This document shows, one piece after another, positions 16,502 to 24,311 of a DNA stretch of 64,000 nt. Numbering within the stretch: position 1 is the stretch's first letter; each line of letters starts with the position of its first letter. The DNA is from Streptomyces umbrinus (GTDB lineage: Bacteria > Actinomycetota > Actinomycetes > Streptomycetales > Streptomycetaceae): contig NZ_JAUSZI010000002.1 in assembly GCF_030817415.1 (NCBI RefSeq), positions 5,270,001 through 5,334,000 of the forward strand, written 5' to 3'. The position numbers and the translations under genes were made by a program. Under the pieces are notes generated by a model. That model searched no databases and was not told the DNA's origin. It saw only the letters and a program-made list of their open reading frames with translations.

Positions 16502-18203
16502 AATTGGTTCAGGCCGCGATTCCGTGAATCCCGGGCTCATGATCGGGGCAGGATGCGGGTGCGGAGGAGGCGGAATGAGGCTCGGCCGTACATGGCCCGC
16601 TTGATCGTCTTGATGCGATTGACATGGCCTTCGACGATGCCCGAACTCCATGGAAGGGTGAGGCCGGCGGTGACGGCATCGAGGTCGAGGCACAGGCCCT
16701 GCGCGAAGGACAAGATGGGCGCCGGCGCGTCGCGCTCGGCTTCGCGTATCCGCGTCAACAGCTGGTGGCCGCGCCGTTGTTGGAGCAGGTCGTGGAAGGT
16801 TCAGGCGAGGTCGCACGCCCGGGCGATGTCGGGGCATGTCAGCCGCACATTGAGGAGCTGTTCCTCCTCGCGGAGCTTCACAGTGCCACGGGGCAGCATG
16901 ATCCAGGTGGTGATCTTGCGTGGGCTCGGGATAGCGCCGCGGGCAGGTTCGACAGTGCCGGTCCTGAGCCCGGCCACGTAGCGGCGCACAGGCAGGTCGC
17001 TGCCCTGGTAGCCGCGCTCGTGTATCTCGTGGAACAGGTCGGTCGGGCTGGTCACACCGTCGGTGAAGCGCTCGGTCAGATAGGCGGTGAACGGCTCCAG
17101 CACCCCTTTGGGGCGCCCGTGCCGTGCGGACGCAAGCAGCTCGTCGAGGTCGGTGTCGCGGAAGCGGCGGACGGTCTTGCGGTCCAGGTGCAGTCGCCGT
17201 GCAATCTCGGAGACGGAGTGCCCCTGCCCAAGCAGGCGATGGATGTCGGAGTACCGGTCGACAGTGCGGACAGCGATCTTCGTGGGCGGCAGCATCGGCG
17301 GTGGCAGGGGATTGATGATCCGCCGGGGCTCCGCATCGCGATCGGCTTCGGCCTGTTTGCGCAGGCAGGAGCGGTGTTGATGGCACGTCTTCTCGACCGC
17401 GGAGGAGAGGTTGTGGAGCAAATGCCAGCGATCGGCGACCTCCTGGGCATCTGGAACGGCTTCACGGACAGCACTGGAATAGGCACTGGCCCGGTCCCGG
17501 CAGATGATCTCCGCGCCGGGATGTTCGCGCAGCCAGGTGGCGAAGGAGGCCGCGTCCCGGTCGGGCAGGACATCGACCACGCGGGCCGCTTCGATGTCGA
17601 CCAGGACGGTTCCGTAGCGCCAGCCCTTGCGGAAGGCGAACTCGTCGACACCCAGCACCCGCGGCGCACGCTCGGGCACTACCGGGGCCGTGAGCAGGCC
17701 CAGCAGATGGGTACGGCCCGTGGGTAACTGCAGGACCCGGCATAGGCGTTCACCGGGACGACCGCCCAGGAACGTAGCGACGGCCTGCATCCATCGCCGC
17801 AGCCCAACGCTGTGACGGCGATACCGCTCACTCAGATCCGGGACCTGCTCGACGAACGTCCGCCGACGGCAAGACGCCCGCTCGCAAAAGAAGCGGCGCA
17901 CACTGAGCCGGATCACCAACGCCCGCCCCACCAAGGGGCGTTCGGCCACACGGCGCACATACCGGGAGTGCACGCGACGTCCCGGCCAGCCGCAGTCCGG
18001 ACAGGCCGGCGGCTGCCCACACGACGACGCCTCCACAGCGACTCTCTCCTCTGTGGCGTGCACCGCCGTGACACGCACATCGATCCCGGGAAACAGCACA
18101 TCCTCGACCGCAGCAGCCCCCATACCAGGGCAATCCCCACGAGAAACGTTCCCGCAGTCGTACGCCGACCTGGGGATTCACGGAATCGCGGCCTGAACCA
18201 ATT
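16502..18203 (-). mobile_element. ISL3-family insertion sequence, decayed
   Basis: About 1.7 kb, bounded by perfect inverted repeats of 31 bases (16502-16532 and 18173-18203); both ends start AATTGGTTCAGGCCGCG reading inward. It contains one transposase gene with an internal stop. ISL3 elements usually make 8-bp target duplications; none is visible here, so a rearrangement or loss of one flank followed insertion. It inserted about 100 bases from att copy B. Confidence 0.85.
16537..18123 (-). pseudogene. ISL3 transposase interrupted by an in-frame TGA
   Basis: The N-terminal 440 codons (18123 to 16801) hold the zinc-finger-like CPDC start, the helix-turn-helix and most of the ISL3 catalytic domain (GVDEFAFRKGWRYGTVLVD, ADRWHLLHN). 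A TGA at 16801-16803 stops it after ARACDLA. The same frame then continues to 16537 with the expected C-terminus (TFHDLLQQRRG..., WSSGIVEGHVNRIKTIKR). No shift is needed; a CGA-to-TGA change would explain it. The last catalytic acid (E in GIVEGHVN) lies after the stop, so the truncated product should be inactive unless read through. Confidence 0.85.
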
Positions 18204-18311
18204 GCATGAACGCTCACACGTGAGCGGTGCGTGAGTGGACGGAGAGTTGATCTCCCGAATACCGCCCAACGGATCAGCATCATCCGGCACGGACTCCGGA
18301 CTGGGATGCTC

Positions 18312-18476
18312 CTAGCCGTCGGGCTCGGGCTCCGCTTCGGGAGCGGTGTTCTCGGAGGTGGCGCGGGCGCGCGGTACGAGCCGGGCCGCGGCCTCGGCGA
18401 TCGCCAGGTCCGCTTCGGGGAGCAGGCTCGTGTAGGTGTCAGCCGTGATGGTGATCGAGGAGTGGCGAGCATCCGG
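18312..18476 (-). pseudogene. tyrosine recombinase (integrase) C-terminal remnant
   Basis: On the minus strand, about 55 codons read ARHSSITITADTYTSLLPE followed by ADLAIAEAAARLVPRARA. This is the conserved end of Streptomyces phage/ICE integrases: the HSS block and the catalytic Tyr in DTYTSLLPE. The upstream box with Arg-His-x-x-Arg and the N-terminal core-binding domain are absent. It lies next to the ISL3 element, which may have helped destroy the gene, and is the only integrase trace in the tRNA-linked zone. Confidence 0.8.
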
Positions 18477-18479
18477 CCG

Positions 18480-18741
18480 CATAGGCCGGCGTTGCCGCGC
18501 CGACGGGGCGGCCCTGAGCTCTTCCGTTTCCCCAGCCGTGCCGCCTGCGCTACAGCCGTACGGCAGAGTCGTCCCGCTGCTCCTTCCGTGCGCCGGAACC
18601 GGAACCGGAGCCGGTCCGCTCACGGACCAGCGCGATCGCCACGACCAGCGCCGCGACCAGCAGCGACAGCAGCAGGATTTCGCGGTTGTCGTGCTCGGTG
18701 TCGGTGGAGCATGTAGCCCAGCACGAACACCGGTCCCAGGG
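18480..18741. other. degraded stretch with membrane-protein remnant
   Basis: On the minus strand near 18600-18700 a short frame reads HDNREILLLSLLVAALVVAI then ALVRERTG, clearly a transmembrane helix with charged flanks. It has no start and changes frame upstream (VTLGPVFVLGYML). Probably the remains of a small membrane protein; no intact gene. Confidence 0.35.
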
Positions 18742-19665
18742 TCACTTCATCTGACGGCGGGTCTGTTTCACCTCGCCGTCGATGGCCCAGGCGTCGGCAA
18801 CCGGTCCGAGGTGGCCGAGCTTGTCGGGGTTGATCACCGAACGGATGGTCTGGATCTGCCCGTCGAGCACGTCGAGGGCCAGGGTGTTCAGGACCTTGCC
18901 GTCCCGGTCGCGGAAGACGGCGCCGGGTTGGCCGTTGACCTCGTGCGGTTCGCACGTCACGTCGATCCTGGCCAGCAGCGGGAAAACGGAGGCCAGCAGC
19001 CGGGCCACGTTGTCGGCGCCGGCGATGGCCCTGGCCAGCTGCGGGGCCTTGCCGCCACCGTCCCCGACCAACTGCACGTCGGCGGCCAGCAGATCCCGCA
19101 GGCCGGCGACATCGCCCTCGTGGAGGGCTTCGAAGAACCGCGTCGCCAGCTCCTGCCGCTCCTGACGGTCCGCTTCGAACCGCGGCCGCCCGGCCTCCAT
19201 GTGCCGCCGTGCCCGTACCAGAAGCTGTCGGCACGCCGCCTCCGAACGCCCCACCGCCGAGGCGATGTCGTCGAACCCGAAACCGAACACCTCCCGCAGC
19301 ACGAACACCGACCGCTCCAGCGGGCTGAGCCGTTCCAGAAGCAGCAGCGCCGCCATCGACACCGAGTCGGCCAGCTCGGCCGAGCGCGCCGGATCCTGAT
19401 ACGGATCGCTCAGCAGTGGCTCGGGGAGCCACGGCCCGACGTACTGCTCCCGCCGCATCCGCGCGGAGCGCAGCACGTCGATCGAGAGCCGCGTCACCGT
19501 GGCGGACAGAAACGCCTTGACCGAGGTGGGAAGGGTCGTCGAGCCGTCGAAGCGCAGCCACGTCTCCTGCACCGCGTCCTCGGCCTCGCTCACGCTGCCC
19601 AGGATCCGGTAGGCGATCGAGAACAGCAGGGGCCGCAGTTCCTCGAACTCCTCAACCTTGTTCAC
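18742..19665 (-). CDS. ECF41-type RNA polymerase sigma factor with SnoaL-like C-terminal domain
   Basis: A 307-residue sigma factor: region 2 near residues 8-75 (AYRILGSVSEAEDAVQETWL), region 4 near 110-165 (LSPLERSVFVLREVFGFGFDDIA), then a roughly 100-residue SnoaL/NTF2-like domain carrying the DGGGK motif typical of ECF41 proteins, where the extension replaces an anti-sigma factor. GTG 19665 was chosen because AAGGGGGA precedes it; the longer ATG frame to 19692 has no ribosome site. ECF41 genes usually neighbour carboxymuconolactone decarboxylase, oxidoreductase or epimerase genes, as here, and two promoters of their consensus lie 660-760 bases away. Confidence 0.92.
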   Translation of the reverse strand: MNKVEEFEELRPLLFSIAYRILGSVSEAEDAVQETWLRFDGSTTLPTSVKAFLSATVTRLSIDVLRSARMRREQYVGPWLPEPLLSDPYQDPARSAELADSVSMAALLLLERLSPLERSVFVLREVFGFGFDDIASAVGRSEAACRQLLVRARRHMEAGRPRFEADRQERQELATRFFEALHEGDVAGLRDLLAADVQLVGDGGGKAPQLARAIAGADNVARLLASVFPLLARIDVTCEPHEVNGQPGAVFRDRDGKVLNTLALDVLDGQIQTIRSVINPDKLGHLGPVADAWAIDGEVKQTRRQMK

Positions 19666-19811
19666 GCCGCATCCCCCTTGATGTCGTTCCACTCGGCCGT
19701 TTGTCGTGGCGCGGTCACGTTCTCATGATCTTGCGTTCGTCGGTGGGGCCGTGCAACGCCCCCGTGCCCGGGGCCTGCGACAGTGTCCCGGGCACGGTCG
19801 TCCAGGGCCAT

Positions 19812-20285
19812 TCAGTGGAACTGCCCGACCTCGTAGTCGCCGGCCGGCTGCCGGGTGATGATGTTCAGCCGGTTCGCCGTGTTCATGAAGGAGACCAGGA
19901 CCACCAGGGCGGTGAGCTGCTCCTCGTCGTAGTGCTTCGCGGCACGTGCCCAGACCTCGTCGCCGACCCCGTCGGCCGCGTCCGCGACACGGGTTCCCTG
20001 CTCGGCCAGCTCCAGCGCGGCACGCTCGGCCTCGGTGAAGACCGTGGCCTCCCGCCACGCCGTCACCAGGTTCAGCCGCACGGAGGTCTCGCCGGCCGCG
20101 GCGGCCTCCTTGGTGTGCATGTCGACGCAGACGGCACAGCCGTTGATCTGGCTCACGCGCAGGGCCACGAGCTCCTGTGTCGCGGCCGGCAGCGGCGACT
20201 CCTTGAGCGTCCTGCCCGCCGCCATGAGGTGCTTGAGTGCCTTCGTGGCGGTGGGGCTGGCGAAGTAGTTCAGTCGCGCGTCCAT
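19812..20285 (-). CDS. carboxymuconolactone decarboxylase/AhpD-like protein (ECF41 partner)
   Basis: A 157-residue AhpD-fold protein. It carries the CxxC redox motif with downstream His in NGCAVCVDMH, the hallmark of alkylhydroperoxidase-type members. The start ATG 20285 follows GGAGGAGAA; the longer frame adds 11 unlikely residues. An ECF41-type promoter on the minus strand (-35 at 20346-20352) drives it. Expected to handle peroxide or other reactive species; the natural substrate is unknown. Confidence 0.9.
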   Translation of the reverse strand: MDARLNYFASPTATKALKHLMAAGRTLKESPLPAATQELVALRVSQINGCAVCVDMHTKEAAAAGETSVRLNLVTAWREATVFTEAERAALELAEQGTRVADAADGVGDEVWARAAKHYDEEQLTALVVLVSFMNTANRLNIITRQPAGDYEVGQFH

Positions 20286-20325
20286 CGCGTTCTCCTCCGT
20301 GCTCGTCGGTGGCTGCACCCCCTGG

Positions 20326-20352
20326 GACGAGGCAGCCCGATGCCCTGTGACA
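20326..20352 (-). promoter_or_regulatory. ECF41-type promoter for the decarboxylase-like gene
   Basis: Read on the minus strand: TGTCACA (20352 to 20346), a 16-base spacer, then CGTC (20329 to 20326). This equals the published ECF41 consensus TGTCACA-N16-CGTC. It lies 40 bases before the start codon of the AhpD-like gene. Confidence 0.85.
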
Positions 20353-20397
20353 CGTACGCGTGTGACCCACGTCTCACTGGACTCGGATGTTCGGAGA

Positions 20398-20424
20398 TGT
20401 CACAGGCGGGGGCGCTGTCTCGTC
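20398..20424 (+). promoter_or_regulatory. ECF41-type promoter for the DoxX gene
   Basis: TGTCACA at 20398-20404, a 16-base spacer and CGTC at 20421-20424, again a full match to the ECF41 consensus. It faces away from the promoter at 20326-20352, with 45 bases between the two -35 boxes. The start codon of the DoxX gene is 39 bases downstream. Confidence 0.85.
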
Positions 20425-20463
20425 CCAGGGGAAGCAGGCGAATCCTCGATCAAGGAGCTGATG

Positions 20464-20850
20464 ATGAACCTCGCACTCTGGATCGTCGCCGGACTGATGG
20501 CCGTCATCTGCCTGACCGGCAGCTCCAAGATGTTCGTGCCCAGGGAGAAGCTGGCCGCCGTGGGCGGCTCCGCCAGCCGATGGGTCGAGGACTTCAGCCC
20601 CGGTGCCCTCAAGGCCATCGGCGCCGTCGAGTTCTTGGCCGCGGTGGGCTTGATACTGCCCGCCGCGCTTGGCATCGCGCCGGTTCTGGTGCCGCTGACC
20701 GCCACCGGGCTGGTGCTGCTGTTCGCCTGCGCGCTGACCATGCGCCTCCGCCGTGGCGAGAGAGTGACGATCGCGGGCGACCTGCTCTACCTCGCCCTGG
20801 CCCTCTTCCTGGCGTGGGGCCGCTTCGGCCCCGAGTCCTTCACCGGCTGA
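20464..20850 (+). CDS. DoxX-family small membrane protein
   Basis: A 128-residue protein with four hydrophobic helices and the DoxX-like layout (WIVAGLMAVICLTGSSKMF at the start). DoxX members join redox or membrane stress complexes; exact role unknown. ATG 20464 gives a 6-base gap to AAGGAG; ATG 20461 is the alternative. It is driven by an ECF41 promoter and so belongs to the sigma factor's regulon. A paralogue lies at 40373-40735. Confidence 0.85.
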   Translation: MNLALWIVAGLMAVICLTGSSKMFVPREKLAAVGGSASRWVEDFSPGALKAIGAVEFLAAVGLILPAALGIAPVLVPLTATGLVLLFACALTMRLRRGERVTIAGDLLYLALALFLAWGRFGPESFTG

Positions 20851-20897
20851 CCACCGGGGTCGGCCCCTGAGTCCTTCACGGGCTGACCATCCAGGTC
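20827..20897. repeat. 35-bp tandem duplication across the DoxX stop codon
   Basis: Units 20827-20861 and 20862-20897 both read GGCCCC-GAGTCCTTCAC-GGCTGACCA... with four or so differences. The first copy encodes the last codons and stop of the DoxX gene; the second lies after it. About 45 further codons (20905-21046) stay open in one frame and end in TGA, possibly the tail of an older, longer neighbour gene. Confidence 0.7.
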
Positions 20898-21094
20898 GGC
20901 CCTCATTCGCCGCCATCGACACGGACAAGCACACCGGCCGGCCGACGGTCGCCGATGGCACCGGGTCGATCGTCGGACTCGCGACGCTCGACGCGGACGG
21001 CCCGGCGGGGATCTTCGTCGACTGCCTCGGCCCCGTCACGTGGTGACCGAACCTCACCCCATCACATCCCGCATCGAGTGAAGGAGCAACCATC

Positions 21095-21937
21095 ATGATC
21101 CTGATCACCGGAGCCAATGGCGTCGTAGGACGTCAGGTGCTGAACCAACTGGTGCAGGAGGACACGGCCGTCACCGCGGTCACGCGCGGAACCGGCGAGG
21201 CCCGGCTCCCCTACGGCGTGGCAGCCGTCCGCGGAGACCTGTTCCACCCCGAGTGGATCGAGCCCGCGCTGGACGGAGTCGAAGCACTGCAGATCAGCCC
21301 GCGCGCCACCGGGCCCGGCCTCGACGAACTGCTGAGGCTCGCCGCCAAGCAAGGCGTACGGCGTGCGGTGTTGCTGTCGGCCACCACCGTGGAGCACCCG
21401 GCGGGGGAGGCCCGTTTCGCCGCCCAGTTCAAGCACGCCGAGGAACTCGTCATGAGTGCGGGACTGGACTGGACGATCCTTCGCCTGGCCGACTTCGCCG
21501 CCAACGCACTGGCCTGGGTACCCCAGATCAGGGCCGGTGACGTGGTGCGCGGCGCGTACGGCCGGGCCGCCACCTCTCCCGTCCACGAAGCCGACATCGC
21601 GGCGGTCGCCGTACGCGCTCTACGGGGCGGCCTTCGCACGGAGGCGATCCACACACTGACCGGGCCGCAGTCACTGGACCAGATCGAGAAGGTACGGCTC
21701 ATCGGCGCCGCCACGGGCCGGACGCTGTCCTTCCAGGAACTCTCGCCCGAGCAGGTGCGGCAGGGCATGCTCGCCCAAGGGCTGCCCGAGGAGGTCCCCG
21801 CCCGGCTGCTCGGCTCCCTCGCCGACTACGCCAACCGGCCGGGCCCCACCACCAGCAGGGTGGAAGCCCTGCTGGGCCGGCCCGCGCTCACCTTCGCCGA
21901 CTGGGCACGCGACAACGCCCCCGCCTTCGTCGGCTGA
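21095..21937 (+). CDS. NmrA/SDR-like NAD(P)-binding oxidoreductase
   Basis: A 280-residue atypical short-chain dehydrogenase: Rossmann motif ITGANGVVG at residues 4-12, RGDLFHPEWI, and VLLSATTVEHP, typical of the NmrA/quinone-oxidoreductase-2 group, with no YxxxK catalytic pair visible. AAGGAGCAACC precedes the ATG. It is the third member type (epimerase/oxidoreductase) seen beside ECF41 factors. It has no clear ECF41 promoter of its own, so it may be read through from the DoxX gene 244 bases upstream. Confidence 0.88.
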   Translation: MILITGANGVVGRQVLNQLVQEDTAVTAVTRGTGEARLPYGVAAVRGDLFHPEWIEPALDGVEALQISPRATGPGLDELLRLAAKQGVRRAVLLSATTVEHPAGEARFAAQFKHAEELVMSAGLDWTILRLADFAANALAWVPQIRAGDVVRGAYGRAATSPVHEADIAAVAVRALRGGLRTEAIHTLTGPQSLDQIEKVRLIGAATGRTLSFQELSPEQVRQGMLAQGLPEEVPARLLGSLADYANRPGPTTSRVEALLGRPALTFADWARDNAPAFVG

Positions 21938-22139
21938 TCAGCGCCGATCAGCCGACGCTCGCTGCACTGCGACCTTGCCGACACATCACACGGAGCTCCG
22001 TGCGTGCGCGATGCGTGAGCGGATGGTCCGACACAGCACATCAACGAGGGGTCGTGCGTACGCCGCCACAGAGGGACTGATCAGGTCAAACAGCACCCCG
22101 AAGCAGCACAGGGCACCACCCGGCAAGGATTCGATCCCA

Positions 22140-22182
22140 CTCCTCAAGCGGGTGTCGCAGGTTCGAATCCTGCCGGGGGCAC
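22140..22182 (+). repeat. tRNA-Arg 3'-end duplication, att copy C
   Basis: 43 bases matching 5155-5197 with one change (A to C in the anticodon loop, 22145). It marks the border between segment II and the toxin-antitoxin segment III. The sequence upstream does not match the arm seen before copies B and D. Confidence 0.88.
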
Positions 22183-22384
22183 CACCTGCACCGCAGGTAA
22201 GAGAGATCCCGGCCCCTCGTTCCATTCGAACGGGGGGTCTTCCTCACGTCTGGAGTCCACGAAGAGTCCACATCCCCATGCGAGCCCCAGACGCGCCTCT
22301 CGCAGACCTGCGCGGTATCCGTCGGGAGGGCGGCCCGGGCAGGCGAGGATCCCCAGGAGGCCAGCCGCACCGGACGAGACCTGG

Positions 22385-22399
22385 CATACTTGAAGTATG
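22385..22399. promoter_or_regulatory. antitoxin operator overlapping the start codon
   Basis: CATACTTGAAGTATG is a perfect palindrome (7-bp arms around G) whose last three bases are the antitoxin ATG. Ribbon-helix-helix antitoxins repress their own operon through such palindromes. No ribosome-binding site fits before the ATG, so the mRNA may be leaderless. Confidence 0.7.
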
Positions 22400-22663
22400 G
22401 CAACTAGGAAGATCACCATCACCGTGCCGGAAGAGCTGGTGGAATCGATCAAGGAGCGTGTCGACGCGCGCGGGGTATCTGGCTACATCGCGGCCGCCGC
22501 CGCTCATCAGGACGCCATGGATCGACTGCGCGAGTTGGCCGAACGTCTCGAAGAAGAGCACGGCGCCGTGATGGACGACGAGCAGCAAGCAGCGCTGGAC
22601 CGCATCGCCGCGATTGACGGCTGGCATGACGAGCAGCGATCACACTCGGACGAGGCCGCGTGA
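22397..22663 (+). CDS. ribbon-helix-helix antitoxin
   Basis: An 88-residue protein. The N-terminus (KITITVPEELVESIKERV) is a ribbon-helix-helix DNA-binding unit; the acidic C-terminal half (LAERLEEEHGAVMDDEQQAA) would cover the toxin. Its stop overlaps the PIN toxin start (GTGA at 22660-22663), the standard tight coupling of such pairs. Expected to neutralise the PIN RNase and repress the operon. Confidence 0.85.
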   Translation: MATRKITITVPEELVESIKERVDARGVSGYIAAAAAHQDAMDRLRELAERLEEEHGAVMDDEQQAALDRIAAIDGWHDEQRSHSDEAA

Positions 22664-23106
22664 GCCGCACCGCCCGAGCGAAACTGCACCGGCCGCGACA
22701 GCGCGTCTTCGTGTTCGACTCCGAGGCTCTCTCCAAGGCGGTTCAGGGCGATCGGGAGATGGCTGCGCTGATCAAGACGGCTCCACGGCTGGACATCCCG
22801 ATCGTCACCTCGGCACTCACGACCTTGGAGGCGTGGGACCCTCGCGAAACGTCGAGGCAGGCACTGTGGAACTGGATGCTGTCCCGGATCCGCATCGTGC
22901 ACACGGACGACCAGGTGATCGCCATGGCGCGCGACATGCTGAAGGCAGCCGGCCTGCATGGGCACAAGTACGCCATCGACGCCATTCTGGCGGCTGTGGC
23001 CGGGCGAGAAGCCGTGCAGGGAGCTCAGGCAACCGTCTTCACCTCCGACACCGACGACATGAATCAACTCCTCGCGGGACACCCCGTGCGAGTCGAGAAG
23101 GTCTGA
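22660..23106 (+). CDS. PIN-domain ribonuclease toxin (VapC-like)
   Basis: A 148-residue PIN protein with the acidic Mg2+-site residues in place: D20 (VFVFDSEALS), E57 (TTLEAW), D107 (YAIDAILAA) and D130/D132 (TSDTDD). A basic N-terminal extension of about 15 residues is longer than in most VapC proteins. GTG start overlaps the antitoxin stop. It likely cleaves tRNA or other RNA when freed; target unknown. The pair is the whole coding content of a 1.2-kb segment between two tRNA fragments. Confidence 0.85.
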   Translation: MSRTARAKLHRPRQRVFVFDSEALSKAVQGDREMAALIKTAPRLDIPIVTSALTTLEAWDPRETSRQALWNWMLSRIRIVHTDDQVIAMARDMLKAAGLHGHKYAIDAILAAVAGREAVQGAQATVFTSDTDDMNQLLAGHPVRVEKV

Positions 23107-23227
23107 CGAGACGCCGCCTGTACCTCACTCCGGCCACTCGCCGCCCCCTGAACAATCCGTGCCCTCGTCGGACAGCATCCACCGGCACGTATGCAGCACA
23201 CACGGGAACGGGAAGCACCGCGAAGAC

Positions 23228-23308
23228 GTGAGAACTACGGAGGAGTGTTTCCCCAGGCCAGACCCGGTAGTCCATAGTTTCGCAGGTCACAGCCCTGCAC
23301 AGGGAAGA
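23228..23308. repeat. att-adjacent arm sequence (copy 2)
   Basis: Homologous to 16274-16356: TGAGAACTACGGAGGAGTG, then CGCAGGTCACAGCC and GGAAGACTCCT leading into the tRNA fragment. Weaker similarity extends to about 23190. It indicates that the elements ending at copies B and D were relatives. Confidence 0.65.
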
Positions 23309-23353
23309 CTCCTGGCGGGTGTCGCAGGTTCGAATCCTGCCGGGGGCACAACG
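23309..23353 (+). repeat. tRNA-Arg 3'-end duplication, att copy D
   Basis: CTCCT, then a 2-base deletion and one change, then 39 bases (23315-23353) identical to 5163-5201. It bounds the toxin-antitoxin segment on the right. Confidence 0.88.
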
Positions 23354-23356
23354 GCC

Positions 23357-23394
23357 AAAGGCCCCACCTCCGAAATTTCGGAGGTGGGGCCTTT
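23357..23394. terminator. 19-bp hairpin after att copy D
   Basis: AAAGGCCCCACCTCCGAAA (23357-23375) is followed directly by its exact reverse complement to 23394, ending in CCTTT. It is a strong bidirectional terminator in the position of a tRNA terminator, 3 bases after the att copy. Confidence 0.8.
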
Positions 23395-23568
23395 GACATG
23401 CACGGCGATGCCGATCTGGGAGTGCCCAAGATCTCCATATCAACATCAACGCGGGCGCGACTCCGGCTGCTGTGAGCAGGGCGACCGTGCCATGGCGAGC
23501 GTCATGCAGCAGGATCAGGCGAAATTGACCAAGCCAACGGATCAACCAGACCACCGAAACTTGCACAC

Positions 23569-24213
23569 TCACAGTAGAAGGGGGCCGAATCCTTCGTTCG
23601 ACGGCCAGGCATCGGCCACCACGGCGGAGACCACGGTCCCGCCGAATCGGCTGGGTCCCGAGTGCCACGAGTCGGCGATGGCGTCGACCAGGAACAGGCC
23701 GCGTCCGTGTGCGTCGTTGGCCTCTGGGCACCGCAGTCGCACGTTCGCCGGGAACCCCGGGTTGTGCACCTCGATCCGAAGTGACGTTTCCACGCGGTAC
23801 CACTCGACGCGCACCAGCCAGGGTTCATCCGCCCGTCCGTAGAGAATCGCGTTGGTGACCAGCTCCGAGACCATCAGCGTGCAGTCGTCGATCGAGCAGG
23901 CCGGGTTGTACGCGGCGATGAACTTCCGGAACCAGTGCCGGGCCCGAGGTACGGACTCCGGCGCCGGGTGCAGGATCATCGCCCCGAGTCGTGCGGTACC
24001 GAAACCGTCGCGGCCATCGGTGGTGTCATCCATCCGCGCTCGCTCCCTGCCGCTGCCATCGCAGTCGAGGCAGCGCCGTTTCGATGTGGCACGAACGCGG
24101 TCGTTGGCCGTGGAGAGCGCCAGAGCGGTACGGGAGCCGACGCGTTTCCAACCGCGCCCGCGGCATCCCCGGCAAACTAACCGCGCGCCCTTGTCCGGCC
24201 GCTGACTCGTCAC
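23569..24213 (-). CDS. zinc-finger plus GHKL ATPase protein
   Basis: A 214-residue protein if started at GTG 24213, which has GGAGGGG about 8 bases upstream. Residues 1-60 carry two DnaJ-like half-fingers, CRGCRGRGWK and CLDCDGSGRE, likely one zinc site. Residues 75-200 form an RsbW-type ATPase (MVSELVTNAILYG, HGRGLFLVDAIAD). Starting at ATG 24033 would remove the finger and leave an ordinary 154-residue ATPase, but no equally good ribosome site precedes it. Two GntR-type operators lie just upstream. Anti-sigma or kinase role is family inference; the finger suggests a nucleic acid or protein contact. Confidence 0.75.
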   Translation of the reverse strand: MTSQRPDKGARLVCRGCRGRGWKRVGSRTALALSTANDRVRATSKRRCLDCDGSGRERARMDDTTDGRDGFGTARLGAMILHPAPESVPRARHWFRKFIAAYNPACSIDDCTLMVSELVTNAILYGRADEPWLVRVEWYRVETSLRIEVHNPGFPANVRLRCPEANDAHGRGLFLVDAIADSWHSGPSRFGGTVVSAVVADAWPSNEGFGPLLL

Positions 24214-24233
24214 GCCGTGCCCCCTCCCAGTCC

Positions 24234-24251
24234 AAGTGGCCTTAGCCACTT
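24234..24251. promoter_or_regulatory. GntR operator 1
   Basis: AAGTGGCCTTAGCCACTT: 7-bp arms around CTTA, 21 bases upstream of the zinc-finger/ATPase start. It shares AGTGGC/GCCACT arms with the sites at 24259 and 25069. Confidence 0.75.
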
Positions 24252-24258
24252 TGTGGAT

Positions 24259-24274
24259 AGTGGCATTAGCCACT
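24259..24274. promoter_or_regulatory. GntR operator 2
   Basis: AGTGGCATTAGCCACT: same arms around ATTA. It lies 7 bases beyond operator 1, between the gntR stop (24312) and the ATPase gene, so the ATPase gene has its own regulated promoter. Confidence 0.75.
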
Positions 24275-24311
24275 TGGAGGGTGCAAGCGGTTCGGCGCAA
24301 CTGCCGGGTTG

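Noticed and set aside
16502..18203. Target-site duplication of the ISL3 element
   Set aside because: The 8 bases on each side do not match; the AATT seen at both ends is part of the inverted repeat.
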